Source: Purshia tridentata (lineage: Eukaryota; Streptophyta; Magnoliopsida; Rosales; Rosaceae). Taken from it: 64,000 bases of DNA. The position numbers and the translations under genes are program-made. Position 1 is the first letter of the stretch, and each line of letters begins with the position of its first letter. This document shows positions 50,385-62,502 of this stretch, piece after piece. The notes below the pieces were generated by a model that ran no database searches, had not been told where the DNA came from, and was given only the letters and a program-made list of their open reading frames with translations. Where the stretch lies: NCBI GenBank assembly GCA_003254885.1, contig QANT01004553.1, positions 1 to 64,000 of the forward strand. The letters are read 5' to 3'.

Positions 50385-50615
50385 GAAGAATTGTTATTGT
50401 CGGGTAGTAACAAATCACTTTATTGTTACTATTCGACAATAACAATCACTTACTGTTACTTTCGAATAATAACAATTACCTTATTGTTACTTTCGAATAG
50501 TAACAATAACAATAACAATCACCTTATTATTACTTTCAAATTGTTACTATCACTCCATTATTACTGTCCTATTGTTACTGTTTGACAGTAACAATTAGGT
50601 ATTGTTACTATCATA
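50385..50615. repeat. Array of TTGTTACT...AGTAACAA palindromes
   Basis: At least six degenerate copies of ttgttactttcgaatagtaacaa-like palindromes lie in about 230 bases, continuing the motif of the preceding units. An N base at 50371 sits inside the T-run just before it, so the local assembly may be imperfect. Confidence 0.75.
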
Positions 50616-50878
50616 CAAGAAAGAACTTATGAAACTAAAGATAATATAACCAGGGTACAAGCAATATTATACAACATATTGAAATAACAAATTAGAGAAG
50701 AAAAATACAATAAGCTTAATTAAATGTTCGGCTTTACTACTCTTCTCATAATCAAAAGCCTTTTAGGTTTGTCTTCTCTGCCCATACTTCCCCTGAAATA
50801 AATAAAACCAACATTAATTAATCCTATTGTCAAGAATGGAGGAAAAATAGTGAGGACCATTTGCTTAAGAAGCTTCAC

Positions 50879-52307
50879 TTACATGCCATTTCTCCAGTCC
50901 TCCTCATTATTCAAAGTAGCAACCTAAACCAAATTATTTAGGAATAAAACAGTAACCTATAGAGCCATATGTAAAATGATGATGATAATGACAATAAAGA
51001 CAGAAAGAATAAGATACTCACAACTTTCTCAATAGCTTCAGTATCATACTCCAGTGCATGCAATTGCAGCAAAGAACCAAACACAATCATATAAGAGACT
51101 GCCAAAAAATCTTAAAAAGCAATCACTTGTATCTAAGAATTGCTTTTACACAAAATTATCAATAGAGAAATAACTGAATCCACAATATAAAGATGTTTGA
51201 GATCGAAATGTATTATCATTATTTGGGAAGGGACATCACATATGATCGAATCCGTATTCTACTAGTTTATTGGATCACACCTCAAAAATTTACAATTTTA
51301 CAAACTATGAATTTGTGAAATATCAATAGAGAAATAACTGAATCCACAATATAAATATGTTTGAGATCGAAATGTATTATCATTATTTGGGAAGGGACAT
51401 CACATATGATTGAATCCGTATTCTACTAGTTTATTGGATCACACCTCCAAAATTTCCAATTTTACAAACTATGAATTTGTGAATTGGGTGGACAGAATAG
51501 AATAATGAAAAGAAATGCTAACTTAAGTAAAGTGTTCAAATTACTACTGTCTACTGTGGAGGTGTGATTTTACAAAACTAATACAAGAAAGTACAAGTAA
51601 ATAGACCCACCACCATCTTTCACTTGCAGTGGTAGCAGAAAATATCATAACAAAACAGAGGTCATCAGGTCAATTAATGGCATTACATATCCAAGTGTCC
51701 AAACAAACTGTAAGTTGATGTAATATTGAGAAGCAACCACTTTGTTAATAACCATCAACATGGATACAAAATAATTGCAGTGTCAATGAAAGAACATGTG
51801 ACAGAGACCCACAGGCTAATAAATAAATTCAAAGAAACATCAACGATAATTTTACATCAAACCAAAGCCAAACAACAAGTTCAAATAGAATTGTACATCA
51901 AGGTGCTTTAGCTAGAATTCATTTGATTCATTGCTTTAGAATTGTACATGTTTGGTGGTATTAAATCCATGAATTGGTTTTAAATTTAAACAAACAAACT
52001 GCACAACAAACTAATAACAAGGATATGCACGAGTTTAGAAGTGTGTGTGTGGGTGCGTGTTTCCAAGGTACTTCTTTGCTTTCTTCTACATCAAAATATC
52101 TATTAATCAAAGGTAGCATATCTAATCTACCAGAAATGAGATAAAAACTCTTAGTTCCAAAATTAACAATAAATAAAAAATTTTAAAATCCTTCACTAAT
52201 CTAAGCTAAGAGAGAAAAGAGAGATAGAGATAGGAAGAGAGAGACAGACCTATCGGGACTGATATCCCTATGTTCACTGCGTTTGTTATCCTTGCTGCCC
52301 GAGTCAT
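50879..52307 (-). CDS. Unknown 59-residue single-pass membrane microprotein
   Basis: Three coding exons reconstructed from splice signals: 52307-52250, 51098-51022 and 50923-50879. The donors are GATAG|GTCTGT and GTT|GTGAGT; the acceptors are TTTTTTGGCAG and TTTGGTTTAG. Lengths 58, 77 and 45 sum to 60 codons with phases 1 and 0 and a TAA stop. The product starts MTRAARITNAVNIGIS, has a hydrophobic span at residues about 13-33 (with VSYMIVFGSLL), then an acidic, soluble tail with HALEYDTEAIEK and ends EEDWRNGM. The Arg residues before the membrane span suggest N-in orientation or a mitochondrial inner-membrane microprotein; this is inference. Upstream there is a CT-rich leader-like stretch. 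Intron 1 (about 1.15 kb) carries a recent tandem duplication. I do not recognise the family. Confidence 0.62.
51157..51483. repeat. 164-bp tandem duplication inside intron 1 of the microprotein gene
   Basis: Copy 1 (51157-51320) and copy 2 (51321-51483) differ at about four positions. Both run from tatcaatagagaaataactg to tatgaatttgtgaa. A recent event, wholly intronic if the gene model is right. Confidence 0.92.
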
Positions 52308-52309
52308 GT

Positions 52310-52640
52310 TTGTTTGATCTGAGAAGAAGATCTAAGAAATGCTTTCGCACACCAAATTGCAGTTTGCGATCTCAGAAGTAGAACTTCAACACTTTGGGTT
52401 TTGGTTTGGATCTACTCAGATCTTCTAATTAGAAAGAGCAAGTGACAGGAAGAAGCAGAGGAAGAAGTGACAATGGTCGCCCTGAGTTTTCTAAGGTTTG
52501 TGATGAAGTGGAAGAGAGCAAGAGGAAGGCGAGGAAAGGGAGCAGGACGTACGGAACTAGAGGAATAGAAGAAGAGGACGACGAAGAAGAGGACGACGAA
52601 GAAGAAGGGAGATGCAGAGAGAGAGACAGAAAGTGACGGA
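52310..52640 (-). promoter_or_regulatory. Probable leader of the microprotein gene
   Basis: The minus strand is strongly pyrimidine-rich (CTTCTTCGTCGTCCTC repeats near 52560-52610), as plant leaders often are, and runs into the ATG at 52307. The plus-strand frame at 52442-52636, with its Glu/Asp run, is the complement of this CT-rich sequence and is probably not a gene. Confidence 0.4.
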
Positions 52641-52644
52641 GAGA

Positions 52645-53735
52645 ACGAGGGACGTTAAAATATGGACCGGATTAGATGTTATTGGGCCTCTTACAAAACT
52701 TGAAAAAGCACATGGATTTTAAAAGTAGAGAGAGCCCAAATATGAGTTTTATAATCATTTGCTGTTACTTTTATACATATCTTAATAACATAAGTAAATT
52801 ATTAATATTACATGAAGGTATTACATTTTACAACCACCGTTTCTAAATTCTTACCATGTATGTTTCTTTGAAACAGACATCTTCAATTTCAGCAATTGTG
52901 TCACCTGTTGATTACAGACGTACAACTGTGGGATGTATTAGATTACAAATTATCCACACAGACGTTCTCTCTTTGTCAAAACTTGTTGATTAAAGGTTGG
53001 TGATTTCTGACTATCTGGTGACCACTTTCTATTCATGAACAAGAAAAAAAAAAACTGAAAATTAAGGATCTGACATGGTGGGGTAGTGTAGTTGAGGATG
53101 ACAATGAATAATTCAAATCTTTTTCAGATTTGTTTGGTCTCTACAAGTTAAATTAAATAGTTAATTGGGAATCATTTCAAATCTCTTCATAATTGAGAAG
53201 ACCAAGAGAATCTTCCCTTTGAATTCTACATGAGCTGGGGGCCTCCCTTTCAAAAATCATATTTTTTTAACCCTGCAATGAACTATTGGGGTATGTAGTT
53301 TGCACAAGTTCTGTAAATATAGATTCTATTCAAGAGTACAATGACACACCATAACAAACAAAGAAAACCAAATTAAAAAAAGAAAAAAGAGGATAGTGAG
53401 AGAAATAAAGATTCCAATATGTATTTAAGTAAGAAGTGTTTAACTTGAATGAAGAAAATTGGAAGAAGATGGAAAAATCACAAGGGAAAATTGATCCCTT
53501 TTAATTCTACCAAAAAAGGTGAGATTAGTAGGGATAAGTTTCCTCTTGTAAATAATTCTCATTCTTCATGTCTTCTTTTAATACAATTGAATTTAACTAT
53601 GTAACCTATCAAATTCAATCCTATGCTTCAGAGGCCTATATGTCTAGCACTTGACCAAAGAAATACATATATGACATAAACAGTGTATTTGTGTAGCACA
53701 TGACTAGAGAAATGCATATACAACTGTGAGCATAA
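52645..53735. other. Intergenic, no gene seen
   Basis: AT-rich DNA; the last 100-200 bases before 53741 are probably the 3' UTR of the aldo-keto reductase gene. Confidence 0.55.
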
Positions 53736-53740
53736 TGAAG

Positions 53741-54934
53741 TTAAAGCTCTCCATCCCACAAATCTTCAAGGGACTTAAATGGTGATGGTCCATTAGGCGC
53801 AACAAGTTCTTCTCTAAGCATCATTTTGCGCTGGGGGATTTGGCTGATCGTGTGAAGGTCATCATCTGATAGCTGCCAGTCAAAGATCTGCACATTCTGC
53901 TTCAACCTCTCCTTGTTGTAGCTCTTCACAGCAAGAGTTGCCCCTGCCTGGTATACCCATCTAATGCAAATCTGAGCAATAGTCTTGCGCCGACGCTCTG
54001 CGATGTCCTGAAGCAGTTTGCTTTCCATAACATGATTCGAGCCCCAACTGGTCCCAATAGCACCCAAAGGAGAGAAGGCAGTCACAACTATACCATTGGC
54101 CTTGCAGAAGTCTCTCAGTTTCTTCTGTTGCCAGAATGGGCTCATCTCCACCTATACATGGACACAAATTATAGATTATTCATCAAATAATATAAAGAAA
54201 GAAACATTCCACGCATAGAAACAAATGAAACAATTCATGCTAGGAATTGAAAATGGACTACTCACTTGATTCACTGAAGGAGGAATGGTAGCAAAAGAGA
54301 GTATGTTCTCCAGCTTTTTGCTGGAGAAATTGCTGACTCCAATGGACTTGGTGAGGCCAAGTCTCTGGCATTCTTCCATGGCTGCCCACACACCCTTGTA
54401 GTCCATAGGCATAAGGTCCTCTCTCACAAGTGGGTACGCCCTTTTCCCTGGCTTGGAACTGATGGGCCAGTGAATGAGGTACAGGTCAAGGTACTCCAAT
54501 TGAAGATTCCTGCACATCAAAAATTACAAATCAGTCACACCCAAAAGTCCCAAGGCTTAAAAAACAATCAATTATCCAAAACCAATTCACAAACGAACGA
54601 CAGAAACTGACCGAAGTGATTGCTGCAGGGCAGGAATGATAAGTTGAGGGTGAGAATCGTTGCTCCACACCTTAGAAGTGATGAAGAGTTGGTCTCTTGA
54701 AGCAACGAGACCGAGTGTGAGTGCTTCCTGGATGGCTTCTCCGAGAGTCTGCTCGGAGCCGTATATAGAAGCTGTGTCAAAGTGACGGTAGCCGAGCTTG
54801 ATGGCCTCGAGAACCGCCGTTTTCAAAGCTGTTAGGTCTAAGTTGTCGGTGGCCGTGCCAAAGGCAAGAACAGGCATGGTCCGGTGGCCGGTGGAGGAGC
54901 CCAGCACCACCTCTGGGATTTGGGTTGCTGCCAT
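53741..54934 (-). CDS. NADPH-dependent aldo-keto reductase, AKR4-type
   Basis: Three exons, 54934-54612, 54509-54266 and 54151-53741, with GT-AG introns (phases 2 and 0), encode 325 residues, the usual AKR length. The catalytic tetrad is complete: D53 and Y58 in [15 protein letters not shown]88 in LFITSKVW and H121 in [10 protein letters not shown]. Other family marks are [32 protein letters not shown] and the NADPH-binding [13 protein letters not shown]. The closest relatives I recall are plant chalcone/codeinone reductase-like and D-galacturonate reductase-like enzymes of the AKR4 group, which reduce carbonyls with NADPH in the cytosol. The natural substrate cannot be read from sequence. 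It lies about 510 bases downstream of a same-strand dioxygenase gene. Confidence 0.95.
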
Positions 54935-55017
54935 CTTTTAGTTTCTCTGCTCTCTTGTAAAATGTAAATATGCTGCTGCCGGTGTCCAATTTTGGTTGAC
55001 TGCTATCTATGAAGTTG

Positions 55018-55040
55018 CTTTTATATTGCATTATTTATAG
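55018..55040 (-). promoter_or_regulatory. TATA box(es) of the aldo-keto reductase gene
   Basis: The minus strand has CTATAAATAA (55031-55040) and, a little further on, ATATAAAAGC. The ATG is at 54934. Either could set a leader of about 60-75 bases. Confidence 0.6.
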
Positions 55041-55444
55041 CTAAAATGGTCAAGCTGGACAACACATTAGTCAGTAGAGAATACTTTATGCAACTCTCCT
55101 CCTGCCACAACGGTGCTAATTGCTAACGTCATTGATTACGCCACTCTCAACTCCCTATTGGTTTATACTCTATCTAATCGTAAAGAATTGAAATTGACAC
55201 GAATAAAAAATAAATAGCCCCACTATTCTTTTGTTGATTAGAAATTTAGAAAGACATATTGTACGATGTTCATGGTCCATGGCACTAAATACCAAAAAAA
55301 AAATGCAGAAAATATTTTTTAGAAAGTGATTTTTCATTAAACAAATGAAACCTCAAGTCTTGCCTTTACAATTTGCTTATTATGCGCAGACTAACATTGT
55401 GAACAGGTTCTGATGAACAGAATAAGGTTTTGTTTGGGCCAGTT

Positions 55445-56722
55445 TCAATTGTGCAACTCAAAAACTTCCTTGACCAACCTTCTCGTTCCTTCTTGCTTGT
55501 AGAATTCTTGAAGAAACTCTGCATAGTGATAGCTCCGATACATCGGAGGGTATTGTTCCTCATCAATCAAATCCTCAATTGGGCCGATCAGAGTGTCCTT
55601 GTTGGGTCCATAGAACATTGCTACTGTTAGACGTGGCTGAATCTTGTTGGTTACCGCGCGGTGGTGCACGCTCTTATACCTTCCATTACTTAAAACCTAC
55701 GCACGGATAAAGGAGACATGAATCAAATTAAATAGAGTAATGCTCGATGTATGAATTTTTTTTTTTTTTAATGTAATACATTGCTGGTTTCACAAAATTC
55801 TATGTGGAAAGAAAGACATGAGACAGAGTCACCTGAATTTGATCACCTAGATTGATAACAAAGGCATTGGGCACAGGATCAACACCAACCCATTTCCCAT
55901 CTTTGATCACTTGAAGGCCAGTCACTCCCTCTGTTTGCCTAAGTACTGTGAGTGCATTAAGATCAGTATGGACAGCTAGTCCAAGTGTGAGCTCAGGGTC
56001 TGGACATAGAGGGTAGTAGTTTGCTTGTGCTTTTAGAGTAGGATTCTCACCCAGCTTCTTTTGTAAGCAATCCTCCTCTAGGCCAAGCCCTTGGGATAGC
56101 AATCCCAAAAGCCTATTCATCAATGCACCAATCTGCTTTGAATATTCAGCAAAAACCTCTCTAAGCAAAACCCAGAAAATAAAATACACAAAAAAAATTA
56201 GCAAAAACTACAAAAAAGCTTAAATGTTAGTGCAACTCTTTTTACAGTGTACCTAGGAGCTGAAGCTGAGAAAAAGATCGAGTACCTGTACTGGGGAGGG
56301 TTTTCAGGTAAAAAACTGATAGGATGCCAAAGATGAGAGAAGGTTTCACTCCACATAGTGACTTTTTGATCTTGACCTTCAACCTTGAGGTAGTAGTTGA
56401 AAAGCTTTACTGGCATGGTATGATCTGTAGTAAGGTATTGTGCCCTTTCTTCAGGAGACAGTTTGAAGAACTGGGTAAAGGTAGTCATCATTCTGTCACA
56501 TAATTCCTCAGGTACTCCGTGGTTGATGATTTGGAAAAATCCATACACCTCACAAGCCTGTGATATCTTTTGAATTAAGTGGGAGGGGTCATTCAAATCT
56601 ATGATAGGAATTGATTCCAGAGTTGATACATGTGAGAGGTGTGGCCTATGATTCTCTGGGAGAATAAAATTCGGAGAGAGAGAAAGAGGAGTTGTGTCTC
56701 TAGCCATTTGGAAGGATGACAT
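55445..56722 (-). CDS. 2-oxoglutarate/Fe(II)-dependent dioxygenase, DOXC class
   Basis: Three exons, 56722-56286, 56160-55833 and 55696-55445 (phases 2 and 0), encode 338 residues; M6 (MARDTT) is an alternative start. The N-terminal DIOX_N region (IPIIDLNDPSHLIQKIS, YGFFQIINHGVPEEL) leads to the catalytic jelly roll. Iron ligands are H210 and D212 (AVHTDLNALTVL) and H267 (SVHHRAV). The 2-oxoglutarate-binding arginine is R277 in QPRLTVAMF; the usual R-x-S appears as R-x-T. NYYPLCPDPELTLG is also present. The protein resembles DMR6-like, hyoscyamine 6-hydroxylase-like and flavanone 3-hydroxylase-like enzymes of specialised metabolism. The substrate is not deducible. Position beside a same-strand reductase hints at a shared pathway, but that is only inference. 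Confidence 0.95.
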
Positions 56723-57183
56723 ATTTGGGAAGAAGATGGATAGAGTTTGAGGAGCTCTGAACCGAAAGGAAATATATGAGACACACCAATCATAGTGGAT
56801 CCCTCCGGGTACTGTTTCTCATGCTCTACCACACTTTCCTACAGGAGGTAGCTAGTTTAGTGCATGTCATTAATTTAATTAGTTGGCATAGTCAACTTCA
56901 GATAAACAAAAAATAAGGGCAAAAGGAAAGGCAAGAAAAAATAACAGAACAGAATTTAAAAAAAAATGGCAAGAAAACTTTATAAGTAGATTAGATTCAT
57001 GGGCTCACACCTGAAATCTGTAACATTATGTATCAAGATTTTTCACATCAAATAATGTACACCATCCTCATCCAAGCACATCTATTACAGGATAATCAGT
57101 ACTATCTCACAGGGATCATAATTTACACACCATTACCGTACAAACTATATATGCACATTATTATTTACAAAAAGTCCGGATTA

Positions 57184-58933
57184 TCATAGCTGTTGATCCA
57201 AAAATGGGTCTTTAGAAGCTTTTTTCTCTCCCAGATAGCCAGCAATACTCTGTGACACCCCAGAAACCAAGTTATTGAACAAGGAGCTACCCCAACCCAG
57301 CCATCCAGTCTGAGCTGCTTCTTTGTTTGCTTCAAGTATGCTCCTCTGTTGTTCCTCTGCTATGGCATCAAGCCGCCTCTTTGCCATGTACTCTTTCACA
57401 GCTTCAACTCCTTGAGTTGTTATCTCCATTGGTGGCATTATGAGGGGGTTCTGGTCCAAGTTGAGCTTGGTGAGATTTTTAAGCATACCAAATGTTGCGG
57501 GAAGAGCTCGAATCTGGTTGTTGCTTAGATCAAGCTCCCTGAGGTTGGTTAAGTCACCAATTGACTCAGGAAGCTCTGTCAAGTCACTGAAATTATTGGA
57601 CAGGTTCAGCACTTCAAGATTCGTCAGTCTCCCGATTGCGTATGGCAGCCCACGAAGCTCATTGAAATGAACATCAAGATATCTCAAAGACCTCATTTCA
57701 CAGATGGATGTTGGCAGGAAGCGGATTTTATTCAAGTGGATTAAGAGCCTCTCGAGATTCATTAGTCCATAACCAATATTTGTTGGCAAACACATCAAAT
57801 TGTTAAAGCTTGCATCCAGCTCCACCAGTGATCTAATACGAGGTACAAAACAAGTGTTGAAAACTATCCAAAGTGAAAATATCAGGTAAGGAGAGAAACA
57901 TTGACATTAATTACCTGCAGCAAGCAATGCTTTCAGGAAGGGCAGTCAGCTTGTTTCCCGAGACATTGAGGACCCTCAGATTAAGCAACAATCCAAGGGA
58001 GTCTGGCAAGGAAACTAGAAGATTGGATGAAACATCAAGCTCCTCAAGTTTCTGAATCCCTGCTATTGAATCTGGAATGAACTGTTTTGCCACACAAATA
58101 ATACCAGTTATATAGAATACATGTTACCAGGAACAAAACAACATCAAGGAATGCAAGACCCTAATCATAAGTTATAACTCTCTTCATGAACAGACACTAC
58201 TGAGTTGCAAGATCCTAAATGCCATAAATCTGCTACAGGTGGTTGTTAATTTGTTAGATTATGAAGTGAATACATAACATCAATTGTAATCAGATAATAC
58301 CCAACAATTAGAACCCAAAAAAATAAACAAGGGGAAAAATACCTCTAGCTGATTGTTTGAGAGATTAAGCGAGACCAACCAATGAAGCTTCCCAAAGGCC
58401 TCGGGTAGAAACTTCAGCTGACGCCCAGAAAGCTCAACTCTTTTAACGACCCCACTCTCTGCCTCCTTCAATATCCCAACCACTTCCTCATCCAATTTGA
58501 TTTCACTTTCCTCTTCCAACTCAACCACAACCGACCCATACGCCTCAACAAGCCTCCCTTCCACATCTCTCAACTGTTTCTCAAAGGAATCATGCATCTC
58601 CTCCAACCTCACCACCGCCCTGTATATCTCCAACTCTTTCTCTGCCGCTTCGCTCAGATCCTTTTCATTCTGGATTTCAGCGATCTTGGCTCGTGCGACG
58701 GACACGGTGGAAGGGTCGGGGCGGGGACCGAGGGTCCGGAGCAGGGAGTGGGTCAGAGAGACCGTGGTGGGAATGAGGTGGGTCATTGAAGCCAGGACTT
58801 TGGGGTGGTTCAAGTGGGGAAGCTGGGTCAGCAGAGTTTCTTGGAGTTGTGGTGAGAGTGGTGGATGGGAATCAGGGTCGAGCTTCGATAGGACATAGAA
58901 TAGGATTGGAAAGTCTTTAGACAGTTGATCCAT
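57184..58933 (-). CDS. Plant intracellular Ras-group-related LRR protein (PIRL)
   Basis: Three exons, 58933-58343, 58081-57915 and 57832-57184 (phases 0 and 2), encode 468 residues. The N-terminal ~160 residues are a helical, acidic domain with [20 protein letters not shown], typical of PIRL proteins. About ten leucine-rich repeats follow, with LPxSIGxLxxLxxLDLSxNxL spacing, for example [45 protein letters not shown] and [20 protein letters not shown]. Then comes a PIRL-type tail with [16 protein letters not shown] and a GLGWGSS-like Gly/Trp-rich end. PIRLs resemble animal SHOC2/Ras-binding LRR proteins; Arabidopsis PIRL1 and PIRL9 are needed for pollen development. The layout most resembles the PIRL1/3/9 group. 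Assignment to one member is open. Confidence 0.95.
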
Positions 58934-61900
58934 CTGTTTGAGTATTGAGACTCAAACTTTAACCTGAAGCTGATCAGCAGATGGGTATACCGTATACAAG
59001 TAGCAGAAGATGATGATAGTTTAAGACTGAGAGTGACGCATAGAAATGAGTTCTAGTCTTCTAGAACGAAAGGGAACATTCAAACAGATATATACATATA
59101 TATATACACACACACACACAGAGAAGCAAGGAGGGACTGGAAAATGCGAGATAATCCTGTGGGCTAGGAACACAGAATTGTGGGCTGCTGTTTTTTGGGT
59201 ATGATAACTTGATAAGTTTGAAGAAAACGATTTTGAACTATTCACGAAAGCTACCAATGGGCCGTGAAACCCACAATCTCTTTTTAAATCCTGAATATTT
59301 TGGATCCCTCAATATTTGCAAGCCCAAGATAAGTGGCCTCACATCAAATTAAGGTTTGTATAATTGTAACAAGGCCACGTGTTATAATGTGGACATTATG
59401 TTATTGATACTATACCTACAAGAATAATTCGTTGTCCAATGTCCACCAATATTATAACACGTAAATTAGTTATGTTGTATAGTGGCGGACCGATAGCCAC
59501 AATTGAAGGGTCGGGCGAACCCTCGACCATCAGACCAAGAAGCCCTGGACTTCCTTTCTTTCTAGACAGCAACCCTCATGTGCCCCGTTCTTACTTCTCT
59601 GTTTCTCAGCCTCACTCCTCAGTTGCCAAATTGGTAATGCCCGTCGCCTGCCTTCTTCTTTAAGTTTTTTTGTTTTTTTTTGTAGAAAGTGATGACATAA
59701 TTGGAAGAAGCACAAGTGAAGATTAACCAAACACCCAAACCCCTCAGCCTAGTCCCAAAAATCAAATACAACACTATACAAATCCCATTCTCTCACTTTG
59801 GTCCTCTCCCTCCTCCAATCCTGAAATCAAATACCCAACCCAATCCGGCGGTCCCCCCGCCACCTGCCCACAATGACCCTCCAAGTTAATTAAGAATCAT
59901 GGATTTGCCGTTGAATTGTTGTAGGACTGTGTTTTTATTATATATAATAATTTGTCCTTCAAACCAGTTTGATTTTTCATATTACTCGAATTGAAATATA
60001 TATTTGTATTTGTTTTGACAAAAAAAAAAAACATATCTGCATTTGNTTGACAAAAAAAAAAACATATCTGCATTTGTCTAACTTTTTGACTGAGTTAAAG
60101 AAATTATATTTGTATTTGTTTAAATTATCAAATATATATCATTATTCAAATTCTAGTGGACCAACCAATTTTGGCTATAACTTTTTCTATACATAAACAT
60201 ATGCAAGTTATTATGCATAAACCAATTAATATCGTTCTTTTATTGTAGTGTTATGTCATAAATGGTCCCTCTTTGTATTCCCTTTATTGTAGTAGTGTTA
60301 TGAATTTCCTCATGCACAAAATTCTTTCTTATGATTAAAGTTCAATCACCATCAAGTACGTCCTTCAAATTATTATAATTTATATGATGAAGAGATATAT
60401 ATATATATTAATATGGGGGCATCATCTTGATCACTTTGAGCAACCAATGTGTCTTGGACCTTATCTATATATCTTCCATTAATATATATACATACATGTT
60501 TGGCACTATCATCTATATATTAATTAAAGTGATCGCTAGGTAGCTAGCGACCTTACAAGTTACAATACTACAGCAACAGCTGTTGCACGCTCCCTGTGGG
60601 ATCCATTACATGTTCACTTTTCCACAAAATGCAAACATGCGTTCTCTCTTTGTCAAAGTTAAACATGATCATCCAAAGTTCATGGCTTTAATAAGAATTA
60701 AAGAAAGAAATGAAGGATCCACACAACACACATGGTGGGGTTGGACAAAGTAGGATAGCTAGCATCAACCCTAGCTAGGTTGAGTTGAACCACTTTAATT
60801 ACCTCTTAATAAAAATATATATATATATGGTTAAATCTGTATCGATCAGAGACTAATTGTTTGGTTTCTATAAAGTTAAATAGTTAATTTGGAATCATCT
60901 CAAATCTTCTCCCTATGATATTAAAGGAATCTCATCCCTGTCACTGTGAATGCTACGTGAGTGGAGGGCCTCCCTCTCCCTTCCTATCAAAAATCATTCT
61001 TCTCCTCAAAAAGAGTCTCTATCTGCCATCTGTGTTTTTTTAATTTTTGTATTAAATTAAATCAATTACGTGCAGCTTCATATACCACGAACTGTCACAT
61101 ATATATGGGGCACATGCAGTCACATACATTAATTTTATGGTGTCTCTCGATCCCATGTTCATTTTATTCACTAAGTATTTAGAATCTCATTACTCTGATT
61201 GATATTGTGTGTACCCAAATGAAATGGTCCACCAATAGCTTCCAACTGTATCGCTCTTCCTTGCTATTTTGGAACTATATGTAGGTTTGCTATGAAATCG
61301 CCATTACTCTTCTCCATAACTACCTCTGCCTTCCCAGATATTCAGTAGACATTGATCGCATCTGCTCAAAAAACCAAATTAACCGTCATAGTATACATAC
61401 ATGCACATATACATCACTCCATATGGATAATAAATATCATATATAGCATTAAATGCATCTCCAAAATTTGAAGCAAAAAAAATAAAAAAATTAGAAATAC
61501 AGAAAGTGAGAGTATTAATCTCTTGATTTTTAAGTTTTTAATATATATATATATATATGCTCGCTGGAATCACTAATCTTTCAAATGTCAGCGTAAATTC
61601 AAAATTGAACGATTATGAGCATAAATCTACACTAAAAACGACACAATTTAATTAATTAATTAGTATGAAATTAGTATATAAAGAATTAAAGATCCGAATA
61701 TTAAAAACAAAATGGTCAAGAAATCGAACTTACATGATTCCAGATGACGGAGTCTTCATCCTCCGATTGATGATCATAAATTCTGCTTCTTTCATTTTAG
61801 TGTCTTTGTCATAATAAACCTGCAGTCAGTAGTCACAATGGTATTAAAAATTACAAATAAAAAGAAATATAAATGATATAATCGACTAAATAAGTATTAA

Positions 61901-62495
61901 AAAATACAATTAACAAAATATAAAGTAAAAGGAATTACAACGAACAAAAAGAGATGAAGATACGCAAAAGCGTAACACAGTGACACATATATACATCACA
62001 GACACGTACGGTTATGCAAAAGGCTAGATGACGGACCTAAATGATGCAATCAAACGCAACGTGGCACACAAATACATTACTCTCTGACAGAACAGGAGAA
62101 CCCTGCTGTTACGCAAATGAACACAATGCACAACGGCGCTTAACAGAACCTGACAGGAAACGGCAATGGAAACGCTGTTGTGCAATAATACCGACTATTA
62201 CTAATATATGGATTTTGGGACAGACCAAAGAAAATAAAAAAATTAAAAAAAAAAAGAAGAAAAAAAGAAAAGCAAAATTAAGCACTTGACTCACCATCAC
62301 ACAAAAACGAAAATGGACTGAAATTCATTAATCGCCACGATTCAAAGCAATCCCTCTCAACGATTACAGCCCCATTTACATATCACTTTAACATATATAA
62401 CTCCATCTTTTTGTCCTTTTTTTTTTTTTGGTGGTATTTAATTCGTTGTAATCGACGTGGCTTAAAATATTAGTCTGGTCCGAAAGTGTTATGAT
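58934..62495. other. Intergenic, no supported gene
   Basis: The part next to 58934 is the PIRL leader and promoter, with (TA)n and (CA)n runs near 59091-59120. At 59464-59530 the phrase tagtggcggaccgatagcc resembles plant transposon ends but has no matching partner. A 36-bp duplication with A-runs lies at 60010-60070 and includes an N at 60046. Further (TA)n runs occur near 60400, 60815 and 61545. An exon-like pair on the minus strand (61819-61734, 61361-61304) is listed as rejected. Confidence 0.5.
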
Positions 62496-62502
62496 GATGA
62501 TG

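Noticed and set aside
52442-52636. Plus-strand frame with a Glu/Asp-rich run.
   Set aside because: It is the complement of a CT-rich leader-like stretch on the minus strand; its acidic run follows from GAAGAGGAC repeats, and there is no family signal.
59464-59880. Phrase tagtggcggaccg and following GC-rich text, like a plant transposon end.
   Set aside because: No second terminus, target duplication or coding part could be found.
61304-61819. Two exon-like minus-strand segments (61819-61734 and 61361-61304) with good splice signals that join in frame to a TAA stop.
   Set aside because: No in-frame upstream exon or start was found; the nearest donor (62037) ends on a stop in the required phase. 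It could be a non-coding RNA or a decayed gene, but evidence is too thin to annotate.
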